NCBI GenBank assembly: GCA_965216425.1
Contig: CBDCFV010000006.1
Span: forward strand, 806,001-870,000
Reading direction: 5' to 3'
DNA from: CBDCFV01 sp965216425
Lineage (GTDB): Bacteria > Chloroflexota > Dehalococcoidia > Lucifugimonadales > UBA3495
Length of the DNA stretch: 64,000 nt
Made by a program: the position numbers and the translations under genes. Within the stretch, counting starts at the first letter, position 1. The number at the start of each line of letters is the position of its first letter. Shown in pieces: positions 8,410-17,697 of this stretch. Below the pieces are notes generated by a model. That model saw only the letters and a program-made list of their open reading frames with translations. It ran no database searches and was not told where the DNA came from.

Positions 8410-9573
8410 TTAGCTGTACTCAGCGCGGAGTATCTTGGCCGCTTCGTACATGGTCCTCAGCTTTTTCTCAGCGGTTTCCGTAGTGTTCACGTTTCTTTCG
8501 GCGAAAGTGCCGAACCCGCAGTCGGGGTTCAGGTAGATTTTGTCTGGGTCGAAGTACTCCAAGAGTTCTTTGACCCGTGCGACGATTTCATCCGGGGTTT
8601 CAATCTCGTCGGTGCGCGGGTTGACAACGCCAAGGCCAATTTCCTTCTCGTTGCCGTACTCTTTGAAGACTTCCATCTCCCCGGCCCTGGGGGTAGCGCA
8701 CTCCAACACCAGTTGGTCGATGTTCATCTGCACCAAGTAGGGAAGCATGGGACCATAGTTGCCGGTCAGCAACACGTCCTCCCGGCGGCTCCAGTTACCC
8801 CGGCACACGTGCACGCCCAGCTTGACGCCTGATATGCCCTCCACCGTCTCGTTCATCAGCCGGACGGCCAACTCCAGCTCATCTGTGGGGTCCCTGCGCT
8901 GCGGGAGTTGAGCGCACATGAAGGTCTCGGCCGATTCCTCTCCAAACACCACCTGGCTTAGGATTGGTTCATCCAACTGGATGAAGTCGGCGCCTCTGTC
9001 CCTGAGGGCAATTATCTCTTCCCTCAGAATCTGCACCACATCCTGGGCCAGTTCGTCAACCGATCCATATACTTGGTCGGACAAGCCTTCGAACCAACTG
9101 GAGCGGGTCAGCATGTAGGGCCCGGGAATCGGTATCTTGATCTGCCGGTCGGTATTCTTCTTGACGAATTCCAACTCGTCCAACGCTAAACCGTGCTGGT
9201 TCTCCAACTTCCCCACCACGATCGGGCTCTTGATCGCGAAGGCCGGCACGTCCAACGCACGCAATACCTCTTCCATACGAGCGCGGTCTTTCGCGTAGTC
9301 CAGCAGGTCTGACACGCTCATTAACTGCATCCCGGCCAGCTTGCCCACGGCAAAGGAGTAAAAGTTGTCCCGACGCTGCTCTCCGTCGGTCAGAATGTCC
9401 ACCCCGGCGGCTTCCTGGGATCTTAACGTGGCGATTACTTCCTGGTCGGCCACCGCGTTGAAGTCCGCGTCGGATATCTCCCCCGCTTGCTTCTGGCGCA
9501 GAGCCCGAATCAGAGCAGTCGACCGGGTCCAGCTTCCCACCACCGTTACGGGAAAGAGAGGAGTTGTAGCCAT
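8410..9573 (-). CDS. MetE-like cobalamin-independent methionine synthase family methyltransferase
   Basis: A 387-residue protein matching the C-terminal catalytic barrel of MetE, without the N-terminal barrel (full MetE is about 750 residues). Zinc-ligand motifs are visible in order: LGVHVCRGN (His and Cys), LVLECATPRAGE (Glu) and NPDCGFGTF (Cys). The substrate-site segment is IQLDEPIL. Short stand-alone proteins of this kind often move methyl groups from substrates other than methyl-tetrahydropteroyl-triglutamate, so the methyl donor is uncertain. The ATG has GAGGG 8 nt upstream. It is monocistronic as far as can be seen. Confidence 0.85.
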   Translation of the reverse strand: MATTPLFPVTVVGSWTRSTALIRALRQKQAGEISDADFNAVADQEVIATLRSQEAAGVDILTDGEQRRDNFYSFAVGKLAGMQLMSVSDLLDYAKDRARMEEVLRALDVPAFAIKSPIVVGKLENQHGLALDELEFVKKNTDRQIKIPIPGPYMLTRSSWFEGLSDQVYGSVDELAQDVVQILREEIIALRDRGADFIQLDEPILSQVVFGEESAETFMCAQLPQRRDPTDELELAVRLMNETVEGISGVKLGVHVCRGNWSRREDVLLTGNYGPMLPYLVQMNIDQLVLECATPRAGEMEVFKEYGNEKEIGLGVVNPRTDEIETPDEIVARVKELLEYFDPDKIYLNPDCGFGTFAERNVNTTETAEKKLRTMYEAAKILRAEYS

Positions 9574-10276
9574 CTGAAAAACCCTCGTGTTAGTAGGCTC
9601 TGAGCACGGCGCTCAGTCTCGTAAAGTTCTCTCACATGGTACTTGCGATGCTGAACATCGTCAACATAAACGGCGGACGGCCAGCGCCTTTCTATTCTCC
9701 TTGCGGGAACCCACTACATTGGATGCTGGACTCATGCTTTCTCCAGAGTAATGGAGGGTAATCTCCACAAGTCTTCCAACACCAAAAGCACATACGGCCG
9801 GGACCGCAAAATCGCCCTTCAACTGCCCCTAATTCCAGACATATTCAGGCATATATGTGTTACACTCGTTTCTAGCGACTCGGATTTGCCGACTAGCGAC
9901 GGGACTACAGTCAAAAATATCGGCTCTACCCATGGTGGGCGGTGCCCACCCGTGTTTATACGCGACCAAAATAATTACGAGCCTGATGCCCGAGGCGAGG
10001 TCGCCGCAGGCATCCCTCTTGACCGACAGCCTCCGCCAGTTGCGCTCAGCATGTGCCACGTCGGCATGCGCTATCATGCTGATAACTAAGGAGGCGTCTC
10101 ACCGAACGTTCCAGCCTCTTCCTTCATGCCCTACTCGGGGTTTGCCGTAGCCGCTTGGCCCATCCGGAAGCGGTCTGCTCATTATCGTTGCACAACGGTT
10201 ACAATCCCCATAGGCGTGAAGGCTTTCTTTTTGAATGAAGAAGTCCTAACCACTTGTTATTTGGGAAGGTGAATAT
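9574..10276. other. Intergenic region of 703 nt without a supported gene
   Basis: Open frames of 80-112 codons here overlap each other on both strands and lack recognisable domains. A perfect 7-bp hairpin GGTGGGC-ggt-GCCCACC lies at 9934-9950. GGAAGG at 10264-10269 is the ribosome site of the following gene. Confidence 0.5.
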
Positions 10277-12619
10277 ATGGTAGGTCCAGCTTCAAGGCGG
10301 CTCATATTCGCACTACTCGCGGGACTGTTGAGTGCAATGTTCCTCGCCGCTTGCGGCCCCCCGGCCCCCCCAACTGTCGCAGAGTCGATGGTGGAGACGA
10401 GGCCCATTCCGGTGATGGTAGCCGCGGCCGCTACGGGGAGCATCAGCACCGGTTCTTCATACGCGGCGACGGTCGCAGCCTACTCCTCGGTGGACGTGGT
10501 GCCGCTGCCGACGGGAAGGGTCGACAAAGTTTTGGTGGACGTTGGCAACGAGGTAAAAAAGGGACAGGTCGTTGCGGAATTAAACCGGGGGGCACTCGAC
10601 GCCGAGTTAATGGCGGCCAAGGCTAATCTGGCTGCAGTCAAAGGAGCCGCGGGCCCCAACGAACTTAAAGCTCAAGCGATACTGGAAGCCGCCAAGGCCC
10701 GGCTGGACGAGTTGTTGAACCCGCCGGCAGACGACCTGAAAGCGGCCGAAAGCGCATTGAAGGCTGCCGGGACTAATTTGGAGACCGCAGAGAGCCAATT
10801 GCAGGGTCTCCTCAATCCCAAGATGTCAGACATACAAAAGGCGCAGACTGCGGTGACAACCGCGGAAAGCAGAGTGGCTAGCGCGAAGACCCGGCTGGAA
10901 AAACTGCACGATCCGCTGATGACCAACGTACAAGTCGCCCAAAGCGCTTTGGCCAGGGCGCAGAACAACCTGGACAGCGCCAAGATCAAGCTGGATGAAG
11001 CGCAGAATCCTTCCAGCTCCAACTTGACGAAAGCTCAGAGCGCAGCTGAAACCACTTCTCGGAACTTGGAGAGCGCTCAAACCAGGTTGGACGAAATACT
11101 AAGTCCGTCAGCCGGAAACATGGCGTCGGCCCAAACGGCGGTGCAAAACGCCCGGGCAAGGTTGAGCAACGCCCAAACCACGCTCAACGCGGCCATCGCC
11201 AAGCAATCCGGCACTACGTGGCAGAGTCTGTTGGGTGCGCGAACCAGGTTGCAGGCCAACCAAGCTATTTTGGACAACGCGGCGTTAAGCGAACAACTGA
11301 GGCCCGCGGACATAAGGGATGCTCAGGAAGCCATCTCCCATAACCAGCAGTTGATCAGTGAACTTCTGGCGGCGGTAAGCGTGTCGCCGCTGGGGGACCG
11401 GGATGACGTTACCAATACCAAGTCGCTCATTCCCGAAGACATCCGGTCGGGGCTGTGGGCTGAGTCGGAAGCCCAGAAAGCTCTCGAAGCTGCCATCGAG
11501 GCGTTAAACGACTTGGAAAACCCGGGGCCGGACATACTGGTGCCCGCCCGAAACGCTGTAGCCATCGCCCAAGCGGCTTATGACTCAGCGCGGGAATCCC
11601 TGAACGAATTGGAAACCCCCACCGATAGAACGTTGTCGCTGGCCCAGAACAACGTGGCTATTGCCCAAGCCGCTTACGACTCCGCTGTCGAAACGCTCAA
11701 GGAGTTGCAGAATCCCAGCGACAGCACTATATCGGTCTCGGAAAATGACCTGGCCATCGCTCAATCAGCTCTTGATTCGGCAAAGGCCAACCAAGCGGAG
11801 TTGCAAAATCCCAGCGCTGACGTAGTCGCCAAGGCCTACCACACCGTAGACGCGGCCCGCGCTGCGGTTGACGCCGCTTCGGCTCGATTTAATCGCCTGA
11901 AGTCTCCTACCGCGTCCTCTGTGGCGGCGGCGAGGGCAGCGGTTGCGTCCGCAGAGCAGGCCTTGGCCATCAGTAAACAGTCCCAGGCTCAACACGTCAT
12001 AGACGCCGCCCAAGCAAGGGTAAGCCAGATTGAGGTACGCATCGCTGAAACCCAGGTCTTGGCTCCCTTTGATGGTTACGTCACCAAGATATGGGTATCC
12101 GGCGGGGCCACGACCATCATCAACCGGGCGACGCCGGTGGTGTCCATCGTCAGCAAGAACGTGTTGGTGTACATCCAAGTGGAAGAGACAGTGGTAGGTT
12201 CCATCCAGCCGGGGCAGGAACTTCAATTCTTGAGCCCCGCGCTGCCTGGGCAGATGGTGAACTTGAAAATTGACAACATCTCCCCGGCGGGCGAGCAAAT
12301 GGCCCACACCTTTAAGGTGCAGTTAAGCCCCGTGGCCAGCGCCTCGGCCCTTAAACCGGGCATGTCCGGCCAAGTGTTCATCCGGACCCAGCGCGACCAA
12401 GTCCTGCTGGTGCCCAAGCAGGCCGTCCAGCGGAAGGGAACGCAGTCCACCGTATTCGTGGTGCAAGACGGGCAGGCCCGCCAAGTGCAGGTCCACTTGG
12501 GCCTGATAGACCGGCGGTACGCCGAGATATTGGGCGGGGTCAATTCAGGCGATGAGGTGGTGGTGCAAGGTCAAAACCTTCTTACCGAGGCGACACCCGT
12601 CACAATCATGGGGAACTGA
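10277..12619 (+). CDS. Long membrane-fusion (HlyD/RND adaptor) lipoprotein with repeated helical units
   Basis: A 780-residue secreted adaptor for an efflux or export system. It has a lipoprotein signal with lipobox LAAC (Cys26), and a first lipoyl half near PLPTGRVDKVLVDVGNEVKK. A very long alanine-rich helical region of about 480 residues follows, then the second lipoyl half (VLAPFDGYVTKIWV) and a beta-barrel domain. The helical part is made of roughly 35-residue repeats, each ending in an NP-type break (LLNPP, LLNPK, LHDP, AQNP, ILSP, ENPG, ETP, LQNP twice, LKSP). Ordinary adaptors are 350-450 residues, so the hairpin is greatly extended. The ribosome site is GGAAGG. A second adaptor and an MFS gene follow; no ABC or RND pump is seen. 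Confidence 0.85.
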   Translation: MVGPASRRLIFALLAGLLSAMFLAACGPPAPPTVAESMVETRPIPVMVAAAATGSISTGSSYAATVAAYSSVDVVPLPTGRVDKVLVDVGNEVKKGQVVAELNRGALDAELMAAKANLAAVKGAAGPNELKAQAILEAAKARLDELLNPPADDLKAAESALKAAGTNLETAESQLQGLLNPKMSDIQKAQTAVTTAESRVASAKTRLEKLHDPLMTNVQVAQSALARAQNNLDSAKIKLDEAQNPSSSNLTKAQSAAETTSRNLESAQTRLDEILSPSAGNMASAQTAVQNARARLSNAQTTLNAAIAKQSGTTWQSLLGARTRLQANQAILDNAALSEQLRPADIRDAQEAISHNQQLISELLAAVSVSPLGDRDDVTNTKSLIPEDIRSGLWAESEAQKALEAAIEALNDLENPGPDILVPARNAVAIAQAAYDSARESLNELETPTDRTLSLAQNNVAIAQAAYDSAVETLKELQNPSDSTISVSENDLAIAQSALDSAKANQAELQNPSADVVAKAYHTVDAARAAVDAASARFNRLKSPTASSVAAARAAVASAEQALAISKQSQAQHVIDAAQARVSQIEVRIAETQVLAPFDGYVTKIWVSGGATTIINRATPVVSIVSKNVLVYIQVEETVVGSIQPGQELQFLSPALPGQMVNLKIDNISPAGEQMAHTFKVQLSPVASASALKPGMSGQVFIRTQRDQVLLVPKQAVQRKGTQSTVFVVQDGQARQVQVHLGLIDRRYAEILGGVNSGDEVVVQGQNLLTEATPVTIMGN

Positions 12620-12732
12620 TTTCAACGTGAATGTTAAGAGACATCCACTGGACACCGGACAAATGAAACGGGCGTCGATGGAAACCCGGTCCGGCAAGCC
12701 CCGTAAGCAGCAACTGGAGGTTCTAATCTGTC

Positions 12733-13437
12733 ATGCAGAGTCGCTATAAATTCCTGCTGGTGGCGGGACTGATTCTGGTCATCGTCGGCGGCAGCTTCGG
12801 AGGGTATGGGCTCTGGTCCCAATCCGACCTGTCCGGAAGTTACGTGTCCACCAACAACGCTCACGTCGCGGCCCGCTTGGTCCAAGTAGGGTCCAGCAAC
12901 GCCGGCCGAATTGTCACGATGGACGTGGATATCGGAACTCCCGTGCTTGAAGGCCAGGTCATGGCTACCGTAGACATACCCACCAGTGTTTCGCGTTCGG
13001 CAACCACGGCCACCACCAAGCTGGGATTTCGTGACGTGCAGGACCAGTTGGCGGAAGTTGTCGCACCCAGATCGGGAGTGGTCTCCGCCCGCTGGGCCAA
13101 CGAGGGCGACACCGTCCCGCCAGGCCAACCGATCGTAACACTGATAGACATGCGGAACGTATGGGTTGAAGCCAATGTGGAAGAAGGAAAGATCGGAAGG
13201 GTGAGATCGGGGCAGTACGTTTCAATTGACGTAGACTACTTGGACGAGACTCTCACAGGCAGGGTGGAAACGGTATGGCCTGCCACTGCCGGCGCTTCCG
13301 GCAGGCCCCCGGAGCGGAGCCAAGCCTCTACTCCCAGCAGGCTCGATAGAGTCATTCCCGTCAAAATCTCCTTGGATGACCTGAATCCGCCACTCATACC
13401 CGGATCAACCGCAGACATCAAAATCTGGACCCGCTAG
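12733..13437 (+). CDS. HlyD/EmrA-family secretion adaptor
   Basis: A 234-residue periplasmic-adaptor-like protein. One membrane helix (about 6-28) is followed by a lipoyl/biotinyl-type strand pair around GSSNAGRIVTMDVDIGTPVLEGQ and APRSGVVSARWANEGDTVPPG, and a short beta-barrel ending at IKIWTR. It almost lacks the coiled-coil hairpin that its neighbour has in excess, so the two adaptors may be complementary. The start ATG has GGAGG upstream. It lies about 110 nt after the long adaptor on the same strand, and the two are probably one operon. The partner pump is not identified. Confidence 0.85.
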   Translation: MQSRYKFLLVAGLILVIVGGSFGGYGLWSQSDLSGSYVSTNNAHVAARLVQVGSSNAGRIVTMDVDIGTPVLEGQVMATVDIPTSVSRSATTATTKLGFRDVQDQLAEVVAPRSGVVSARWANEGDTVPPGQPIVTLIDMRNVWVEANVEEGKIGRVRSGQYVSIDVDYLDETLTGRVETVWPATAGASGRPPERSQASTPSRLDRVIPVKISLDDLNPPLIPGSTADIKIWTR

Positions 13438-13520
13438 GCTGACAGGACAAATCATTGGCAGAATCCGCAACATATTCTTTTGTTCCCCAGCCGCCACACA
13501 AATAGGCGGCGCGTCGGACT

Positions 13521-13580
13521 AGCCGGGATATGATTCCCATCAACAGGGTACTTGCGTTAACAGGGGACCATATCCCGGCT
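13521..13580. repeat. Perfect 12-bp inverted repeat forming a long hairpin
   Basis: AGCCGGGATATG (13521-13532) and CATATCCCGGCT (13569-13580) are exact reverse complements. After one mismatch the stem continues for 5 more pairs (TTCCC with GGGGA). It lies between the HlyD-like gene and the MFS gene and could be a terminator or an operator. No T-run follows. Confidence 0.6.
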
Positions 13581-13687
13581 ACAAACCCATCCTTTAAGAG
13601 AAATACATTCACCGATAGCGGCGCGGCGGTCGTGACGCGGTTTACCGCGCGAGATAACCTTCGTCGCGGCTATCCTGCTCCTCTCCC

Positions 13688-15061
13688 ATGACGTCAGTAG
13701 GCTTGGTTCTCTTAGCCTTCGGTTTCTTATGCGTGACCATGGCTGGTATTCCTTGGGTAAGGCCATGGGCCACCGGGCTGTTCTACGGATGGTGGCTGGT
13801 CCCTATCACCGGGTTTATCAGGGTACTGACCTCAGCACCTCTTTTCCATGCCATGACCATCTGGTCGGTGGCGTTGGAGGTCCATTTCGGTTGGAGCCGC
13901 ACCCAGTTATCCATGGCGTTCGCCTTCACCCGTATCGAAGGCGGCATCATGGGGCCCATCGAAGGGTACCTCACCGACCGCTTTGGAGCGCGGCTGATGG
14001 TGCTCATCGGGCTGCTGGTCATGGGATTAGGCTTCGTGTTCTTTTGGCAAGTCCGCAGCCTCTGGATGTTCTATGTAGCTTTCGTGATCATGTCCTTGGG
14101 TCACGGGCTTGGCGGATGGGTGCCCATGACCACCCTGCTGAACAACTGGTTCAACAGGCACCGGGCGAAGGCTATGGGCTGGTCGAACACATGGAGCCGT
14201 TTAGGGGCCCTGATCCTGGTGCCGGCGATTGCTTGGGCCATCAACCCTGAGCAGGACCGCCTGGGTTGGGAACTTACCGCGCTGTCTTTGGGATTGTTTA
14301 CCTTGGCAACGGCTATACCGTTAGCCAGGCTGATAAGAGACCGCCCTGAGGACTACGGACTACTGCCGGACGGAACGCCGCCCTCGCCTTCAACCATGCA
14401 AGCCTCATCCCCTAGGGCGGCCCAACCGGCTGCCGCCGCCACTGACTTCACCACCGCGCAAGCTCTCGCCACGTCCGCGTTTTGGCTTATCTCCTGGGGT
14501 CACGGTTTTACGTCCATGATCATCATCGCAATCATGGCCCACTTGGGCCTCTTCATGAATGACTTGGGATTCAACATTCAGACCACCGGGTTGGTGGTGT
14601 CGGTATATTCCGCCGTCTCAATGGTATTTCAGGTGGTGGGGGGACACTTGGGCGACCACATACCGAAGAACCTGGCCATATTCATCTTCAGCACCATACA
14701 GGCAGGCTCGGTGGTGGTGCTGACGTTTGCAACCAACGCCTTTATGATTTACATCTTCGCCGTACTCTTCGGCATCGGATTCGGCGGGCGCAACCCGCTT
14801 ACAACTGCGATACGAGGCGAGTATTTCGGACGGTCTTCCTTCGGGATGCTGTTGGGGATTTCCACGGTGCCGATGAACTTCCTGCTGATCATCGCCGCGC
14901 CGTTACCCGGCTACATGTTCGACACCCAAGGCACCTATACTATGGCGTTTCTTTCCTTGGCTGCGTTGAACCTGCTGGGAGGTCTGTTCTTTTTGTTCGC
15001 AAAAAAGCCAGTGTTGAAACCGGCGCAAACGCCGCCGGTAGCAGCCCGGCGAGCGGCGTAA
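13688..15061 (+). CDS. MFS transporter (oxalate/formate or monocarboxylate type)
   Basis: A 457-residue twelve-helix major facilitator. FYGWWLVPITGF at the start of helix 1 is typical of the OFA and monocarboxylate branch. Loop 2-3 carries the GxLaDrfG-like signature GYLTDRFGARLMV, and the equivalent in the second half is GGHLGDHIPKN. A hydrophilic central loop (about 220-255) separates the two six-helix halves. It probably moves a small organic anion across the membrane in symport or antiport. No clear ribosome site is seen before the ATG, so the start is uncertain; an internal ATG 51 nt later is an alternative. It converges on the GlcG-like gene. Confidence 0.85.
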   Translation: MTSVGLVLLAFGFLCVTMAGIPWVRPWATGLFYGWWLVPITGFIRVLTSAPLFHAMTIWSVALEVHFGWSRTQLSMAFAFTRIEGGIMGPIEGYLTDRFGARLMVLIGLLVMGLGFVFFWQVRSLWMFYVAFVIMSLGHGLGGWVPMTTLLNNWFNRHRAKAMGWSNTWSRLGALILVPAIAWAINPEQDRLGWELTALSLGLFTLATAIPLARLIRDRPEDYGLLPDGTPPSPSTMQASSPRAAQPAAAATDFTTAQALATSAFWLISWGHGFTSMIIIAIMAHLGLFMNDLGFNIQTTGLVVSVYSAVSMVFQVVGGHLGDHIPKNLAIFIFSTIQAGSVVVLTFATNAFMIYIFAVLFGIGFGGRNPLTTAIRGEYFGRSSFGMLLGISTVPMNFLLIIAAPLPGYMFDTQGTYTMAFLSLAALNLLGGLFFLFAKKPVLKPAQTPPVAARRAA

Positions 15062-15100
15062 TTCCAGTTTCAGACAACCGGCTTCAGCCAGCCTACCTTA

Positions 15101-15145
15101 TCACCGCAGAGAAGCCAAAATAAAACTTCGTGCTCTCTGCGGTGA
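15101..15145. terminator. Hairpin between convergent genes
   Basis: Arms TCACCGCAGAGA (15101-15112) and TCTCTGCGGTGA (15134-15145) are perfect 12-bp inverted repeats with a 21-nt A/T-rich loop, between two convergent stop codons. It is placed to serve as a bidirectional terminator, but no strong T-run follows either arm. Confidence 0.5.
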
Positions 15146-15155
15146 ATAAGAGCCC

Positions 15156-15569
15156 CTACAGGCCCAAGGCCGCCAACCCCGCCTTCGAGATGGACTCGTC
15201 ATCGATCCCGCTGGGCAGGCCCCCGACGCCGATCGCGCCGATGACGGCGCCTTCGTGCATCACCACCACTCCACCGGCAAGGGCAATGAGCTGGGGATCG
15301 CCAAAGGATTCGATGCTGCGGCCTGCACTGCTGAGTTGCGCGGCGAAGGCTTGCGTGTCCATGCCGCGGACCGCAGACGTATATGCTTTGCGAAGAGCAA
15401 ACGTCGGCCTCAAGCAGCGGTCCATGCGGGCATAGGCCAGCAGATTCCCGGCGTCGTCCACCACCGCCATATCCACCTTGCGGCGGTTTGGGTCCTTGTT
15501 GTAATCCGCGATCATCGCCGCGATCGCAGCTTGCGCCTGCTCCAGGCTCAACATGTTCTTGGTGTACAT
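15156..15569 (-). CDS. GlcG/HbpS family protein
   Basis: A 137-residue protein of the GlcG/HbpS (DUF336) family. It shows the typical run LSLEQAQAAIAAMI, VDMAVVDDAGNLLAYARMD, RKAYTSAVRGMDT and a C-terminal GAIGVGG. Relatives bind heme or sit beside glycolate, propanediol or aromatic degradation genes, so here it may be an accessory to the nearby amidohydrolase and oxidoreductase. The start is supported by AGGAGG 8 nt upstream. It is transcribed leftward in the same direction as those two genes upstream of it, with gaps of about 60-85 nt. Confidence 0.85.
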   Translation of the reverse strand: MYTKNMLSLEQAQAAIAAMIADYNKDPNRRKVDMAVVDDAGNLLAYARMDRCLRPTFALRKAYTSAVRGMDTQAFAAQLSSAGRSIESFGDPQLIALAGGVVVMHEGAVIGAIGVGGLPSGIDDESISKAGLAALGL

Positions 15570-15653
15570 TCGTGCATCCTCCTGTAGTTATTAGAGATCA
15601 AGATACTATTAACCCGGCGTTCACGCAAAGAGACTGCGCCCGGTCGAGCCACT

Positions 15654-16670
15654 TCACGTATCGATACCGTAGACCCGCACAGCCGTATCATGGAACAGTG
15701 CCGCCCGTTCCGACGCCGAATATCCTTGGGTTAGCCGCTTGAAAGCGTTGTAAAGCACGTTGTATGAATACGAGACCTTATCCACCGGGAAATTGCTCTC
15801 GAACATGCACCGGTCCGGGCCGAACTGCTCGATGCAGTAGTTGATCAACGGCCCTATGGTTTCGGCCAGTTCTTCAGAGCCTATCGGCTTGTCCCGCAAA
15901 TGCCACTCGTACCCATACCGCAGTTGACCAATACCTCCGAGTTTCATCACTATGTTGGGGCATTGGGCTATGGCGGCAACCCCTTCCCGCCAGGACTGTA
16001 TCACTTCGTCGTCCCGGTTGGCATAAGGGCCCACCCGCAGCAGGCCGCCGATGTGGCATACGATGATGGTCAGTTCGGGAATGGCGTGGGCGAACGCCAC
16101 CAACTCCGGCAACTGGTGAAAGTACAGAGTATTTTCCAACCGCAGGCCCATGCTCGCCAGCACCCTGGCCCCGGATCGGTAACCGTCGGTGGCAAGGGCG
16201 CCCCGCGCTTCCCGGCTGGCCACCCCCGCATAACTGTCCCAGCCAACAGAGTGACGGACGCCCCGGAAGCGGTTGGGGCTGGCCGCTTGCAGTGCTTCAA
16301 GCACCGGCCTTACCTCGTCTCCCATCTTCAGGTCGGCATAACCGATGATGGCCGACGCCGCCCGGCCGGGACCGTATAGGCCGCTCGCACTGGCGGCTGC
16401 CAACCCCTGCACGAACTCCACCTCTCCCACAGACCGCATCTCCGGCGGCCCGCTGGGGCGGTACATCGAACTCGCTTCAATAAATACCGTGGAGCGGACG
16501 TTATGGCCGCCGTTAATGTCGCTGCTGAGATCGTGGAGAAGGTACCGCTGGTAGGGTATGTACTCGGGCCGTAAGTCCCAGAAGTGGTGATGGCAATCGC
16601 AGATAGGAATTTCCGGCTCCAACGCCTCTTCGGGGGTCAAAGCCAACCAGTCAGAGCCTCCGTAGGGCAT
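15654..16670 (-). CDS. Amidohydrolase 2 family metal-dependent hydrolase
   Basis: A 338-residue TIM-barrel hydrolase of the amidohydrolase-related family that also contains lactonases and decarboxylases. The first metal motif is ICDCHHHFWDLR. Later barrel-end motifs include TIIVCHIGG (metal His) and CMFESNFPVDK (catalytic Asp). Relatives open lactones or decarboxylate aromatic acids; the substrate is not clear here. I start at the ATG at 16670, which has GGAGG 7-8 nt upstream, rather than the TTG 6 nt before it. It lies between the GlcG-like gene and the LLM oxidoreductase gene on the same strand, which suggests one catabolic unit. Confidence 0.88.
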   Translation of the reverse strand: MPYGGSDWLALTPEEALEPEIPICDCHHHFWDLRPEYIPYQRYLLHDLSSDINGGHNVRSTVFIEASSMYRPSGPPEMRSVGEVEFVQGLAAASASGLYGPGRAASAIIGYADLKMGDEVRPVLEALQAASPNRFRGVRHSVGWDSYAGVASREARGALATDGYRSGARVLASMGLRLENTLYFHQLPELVAFAHAIPELTIIVCHIGGLLRVGPYANRDDEVIQSWREGVAAIAQCPNIVMKLGGIGQLRYGYEWHLRDKPIGSEELAETIGPLINYCIEQFGPDRCMFESNFPVDKVSYSYNVLYNAFKRLTQGYSASERAALFHDTAVRVYGIDT

Positions 16671-16730
16671 GGCCAATCCTCCAATCTGGATTTTAACGTA
16701 ACCGAATCCGAAGTCTAATGCAGGTTCGTA

Positions 16731-17576
16731 CTAACTGATGAACTTGGCCCACTCATCAATCAACGGCACGACCACGTCCCTTTCCGCAGACGGCAACGAA
16801 AAGACGACCCTGTTTACACCGTCACTCTCCATTCGTTGCACCGTCTCGGCTGACGGCCGCGTGTTGAAAGAGGATATGGTTATGGAATCAGGGTCCCTTC
16901 CCGCGTCCTCAACCCGCCGCTTCAAGGTCGCAATTTTTTCACCAAGGCTGGGCCCTTCAGTCTGACGGCCTGATATGGGCATCCAACCGTCACAGTATTC
17001 CACCACCCGGTCAAAGGTGGTAGGGCCGTCGCCGCCCATGATGATGGGCGGATGGGGCTTTTGCACCGGCTTGGGGTAAGACCATATTTTGTCAAAGGAG
17101 ACGTACCGGCCATGAAATTCGGCCTCGTCCTGGGTCCAGATCTCCTTCATCGCCAGGATGTTCTCCCGCATCACCCGCCAGCGGCGGCGGTACTGCGTGC
17201 CGTGGTTCGCCATCTCTTCGGCATTCCACCCGCCGCCGATGCCGAAGATGAATCTGCCATTGGAGAGCATATCAAGGCTGGCAACTTCCTTGGCCGTAGT
17301 TATGGGGTCTCGTTCCATTATCAAGCAAATGCCGGTGCCCACCTTGAGATTGGTAGTAACGCTCGCTGCCGCGGTCAACGCTACAAAAGGATCGTAAGTG
17401 TGCCAGTAGTTCTTCGGGAGGTCGCCGCCTCCCGGCCAAGGGCTGACCCGGCTCGCCGGTATGTGAGTGTGCTCCGGGACCCACATAGACTCGAACCCGC
17501 GGTCTTCCAGCAACTTCGCCAGGTCGTCGGGCCTGATAGAGTAGTCGGTGGAGAACATTGACGCGCCAATTTGCAT
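16731..17576 (-). CDS. LLM-class F420-dependent oxidoreductase
   Basis: A 281-residue luciferase-like TIM-barrel enzyme. The N-terminus MQIGASMFSTDYSIRPDDLAK, the segment ESMWVPEHTHIP, the cofactor-phosphate region FIFGIGGGWNAEEMANHG and HPPIIMGGDGPTTFDRV fit the F420-dependent group better than FMN monooxygenases. It probably transfers hydride between F420 and an alcohol, aldehyde or enoyl-type substrate. I chose the ATG at 17576 because GAGG lies 6 nt upstream; 14 further codons upstream have no ribosome site. It is probably the first gene of a leftward set with the amidohydrolase and GlcG-like gene. Confidence 0.88.
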   Translation of the reverse strand: MQIGASMFSTDYSIRPDDLAKLLEDRGFESMWVPEHTHIPASRVSPWPGGGDLPKNYWHTYDPFVALTAAASVTTNLKVGTGICLIMERDPITTAKEVASLDMLSNGRFIFGIGGGWNAEEMANHGTQYRRRWRVMRENILAMKEIWTQDEAEFHGRYVSFDKIWSYPKPVQKPHPPIIMGGDGPTTFDRVVEYCDGWMPISGRQTEGPSLGEKIATLKRRVEDAGRDPDSITISSFNTRPSAETVQRMESDGVNRVVFSLPSAERDVVVPLIDEWAKFIS

Positions 17577-17697
17577 AGCAACCTCACTGGAAAATGGAAT
17601 CTGGCAGTAGTATAGCATCGTAGTACGGAGTGGGTTTGCGTCAGTCCCGCACCCTGCTTAAGATATCCATTGAAATCCTTGGGCTTGGCGGTGAAGC

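Noticed and set aside
9751..10089. 112-residue open frame in the 9574-10276 gap
   Set aside because: No ribosome site, no recognisable domain, and an equally long frame overlaps on the other strand.
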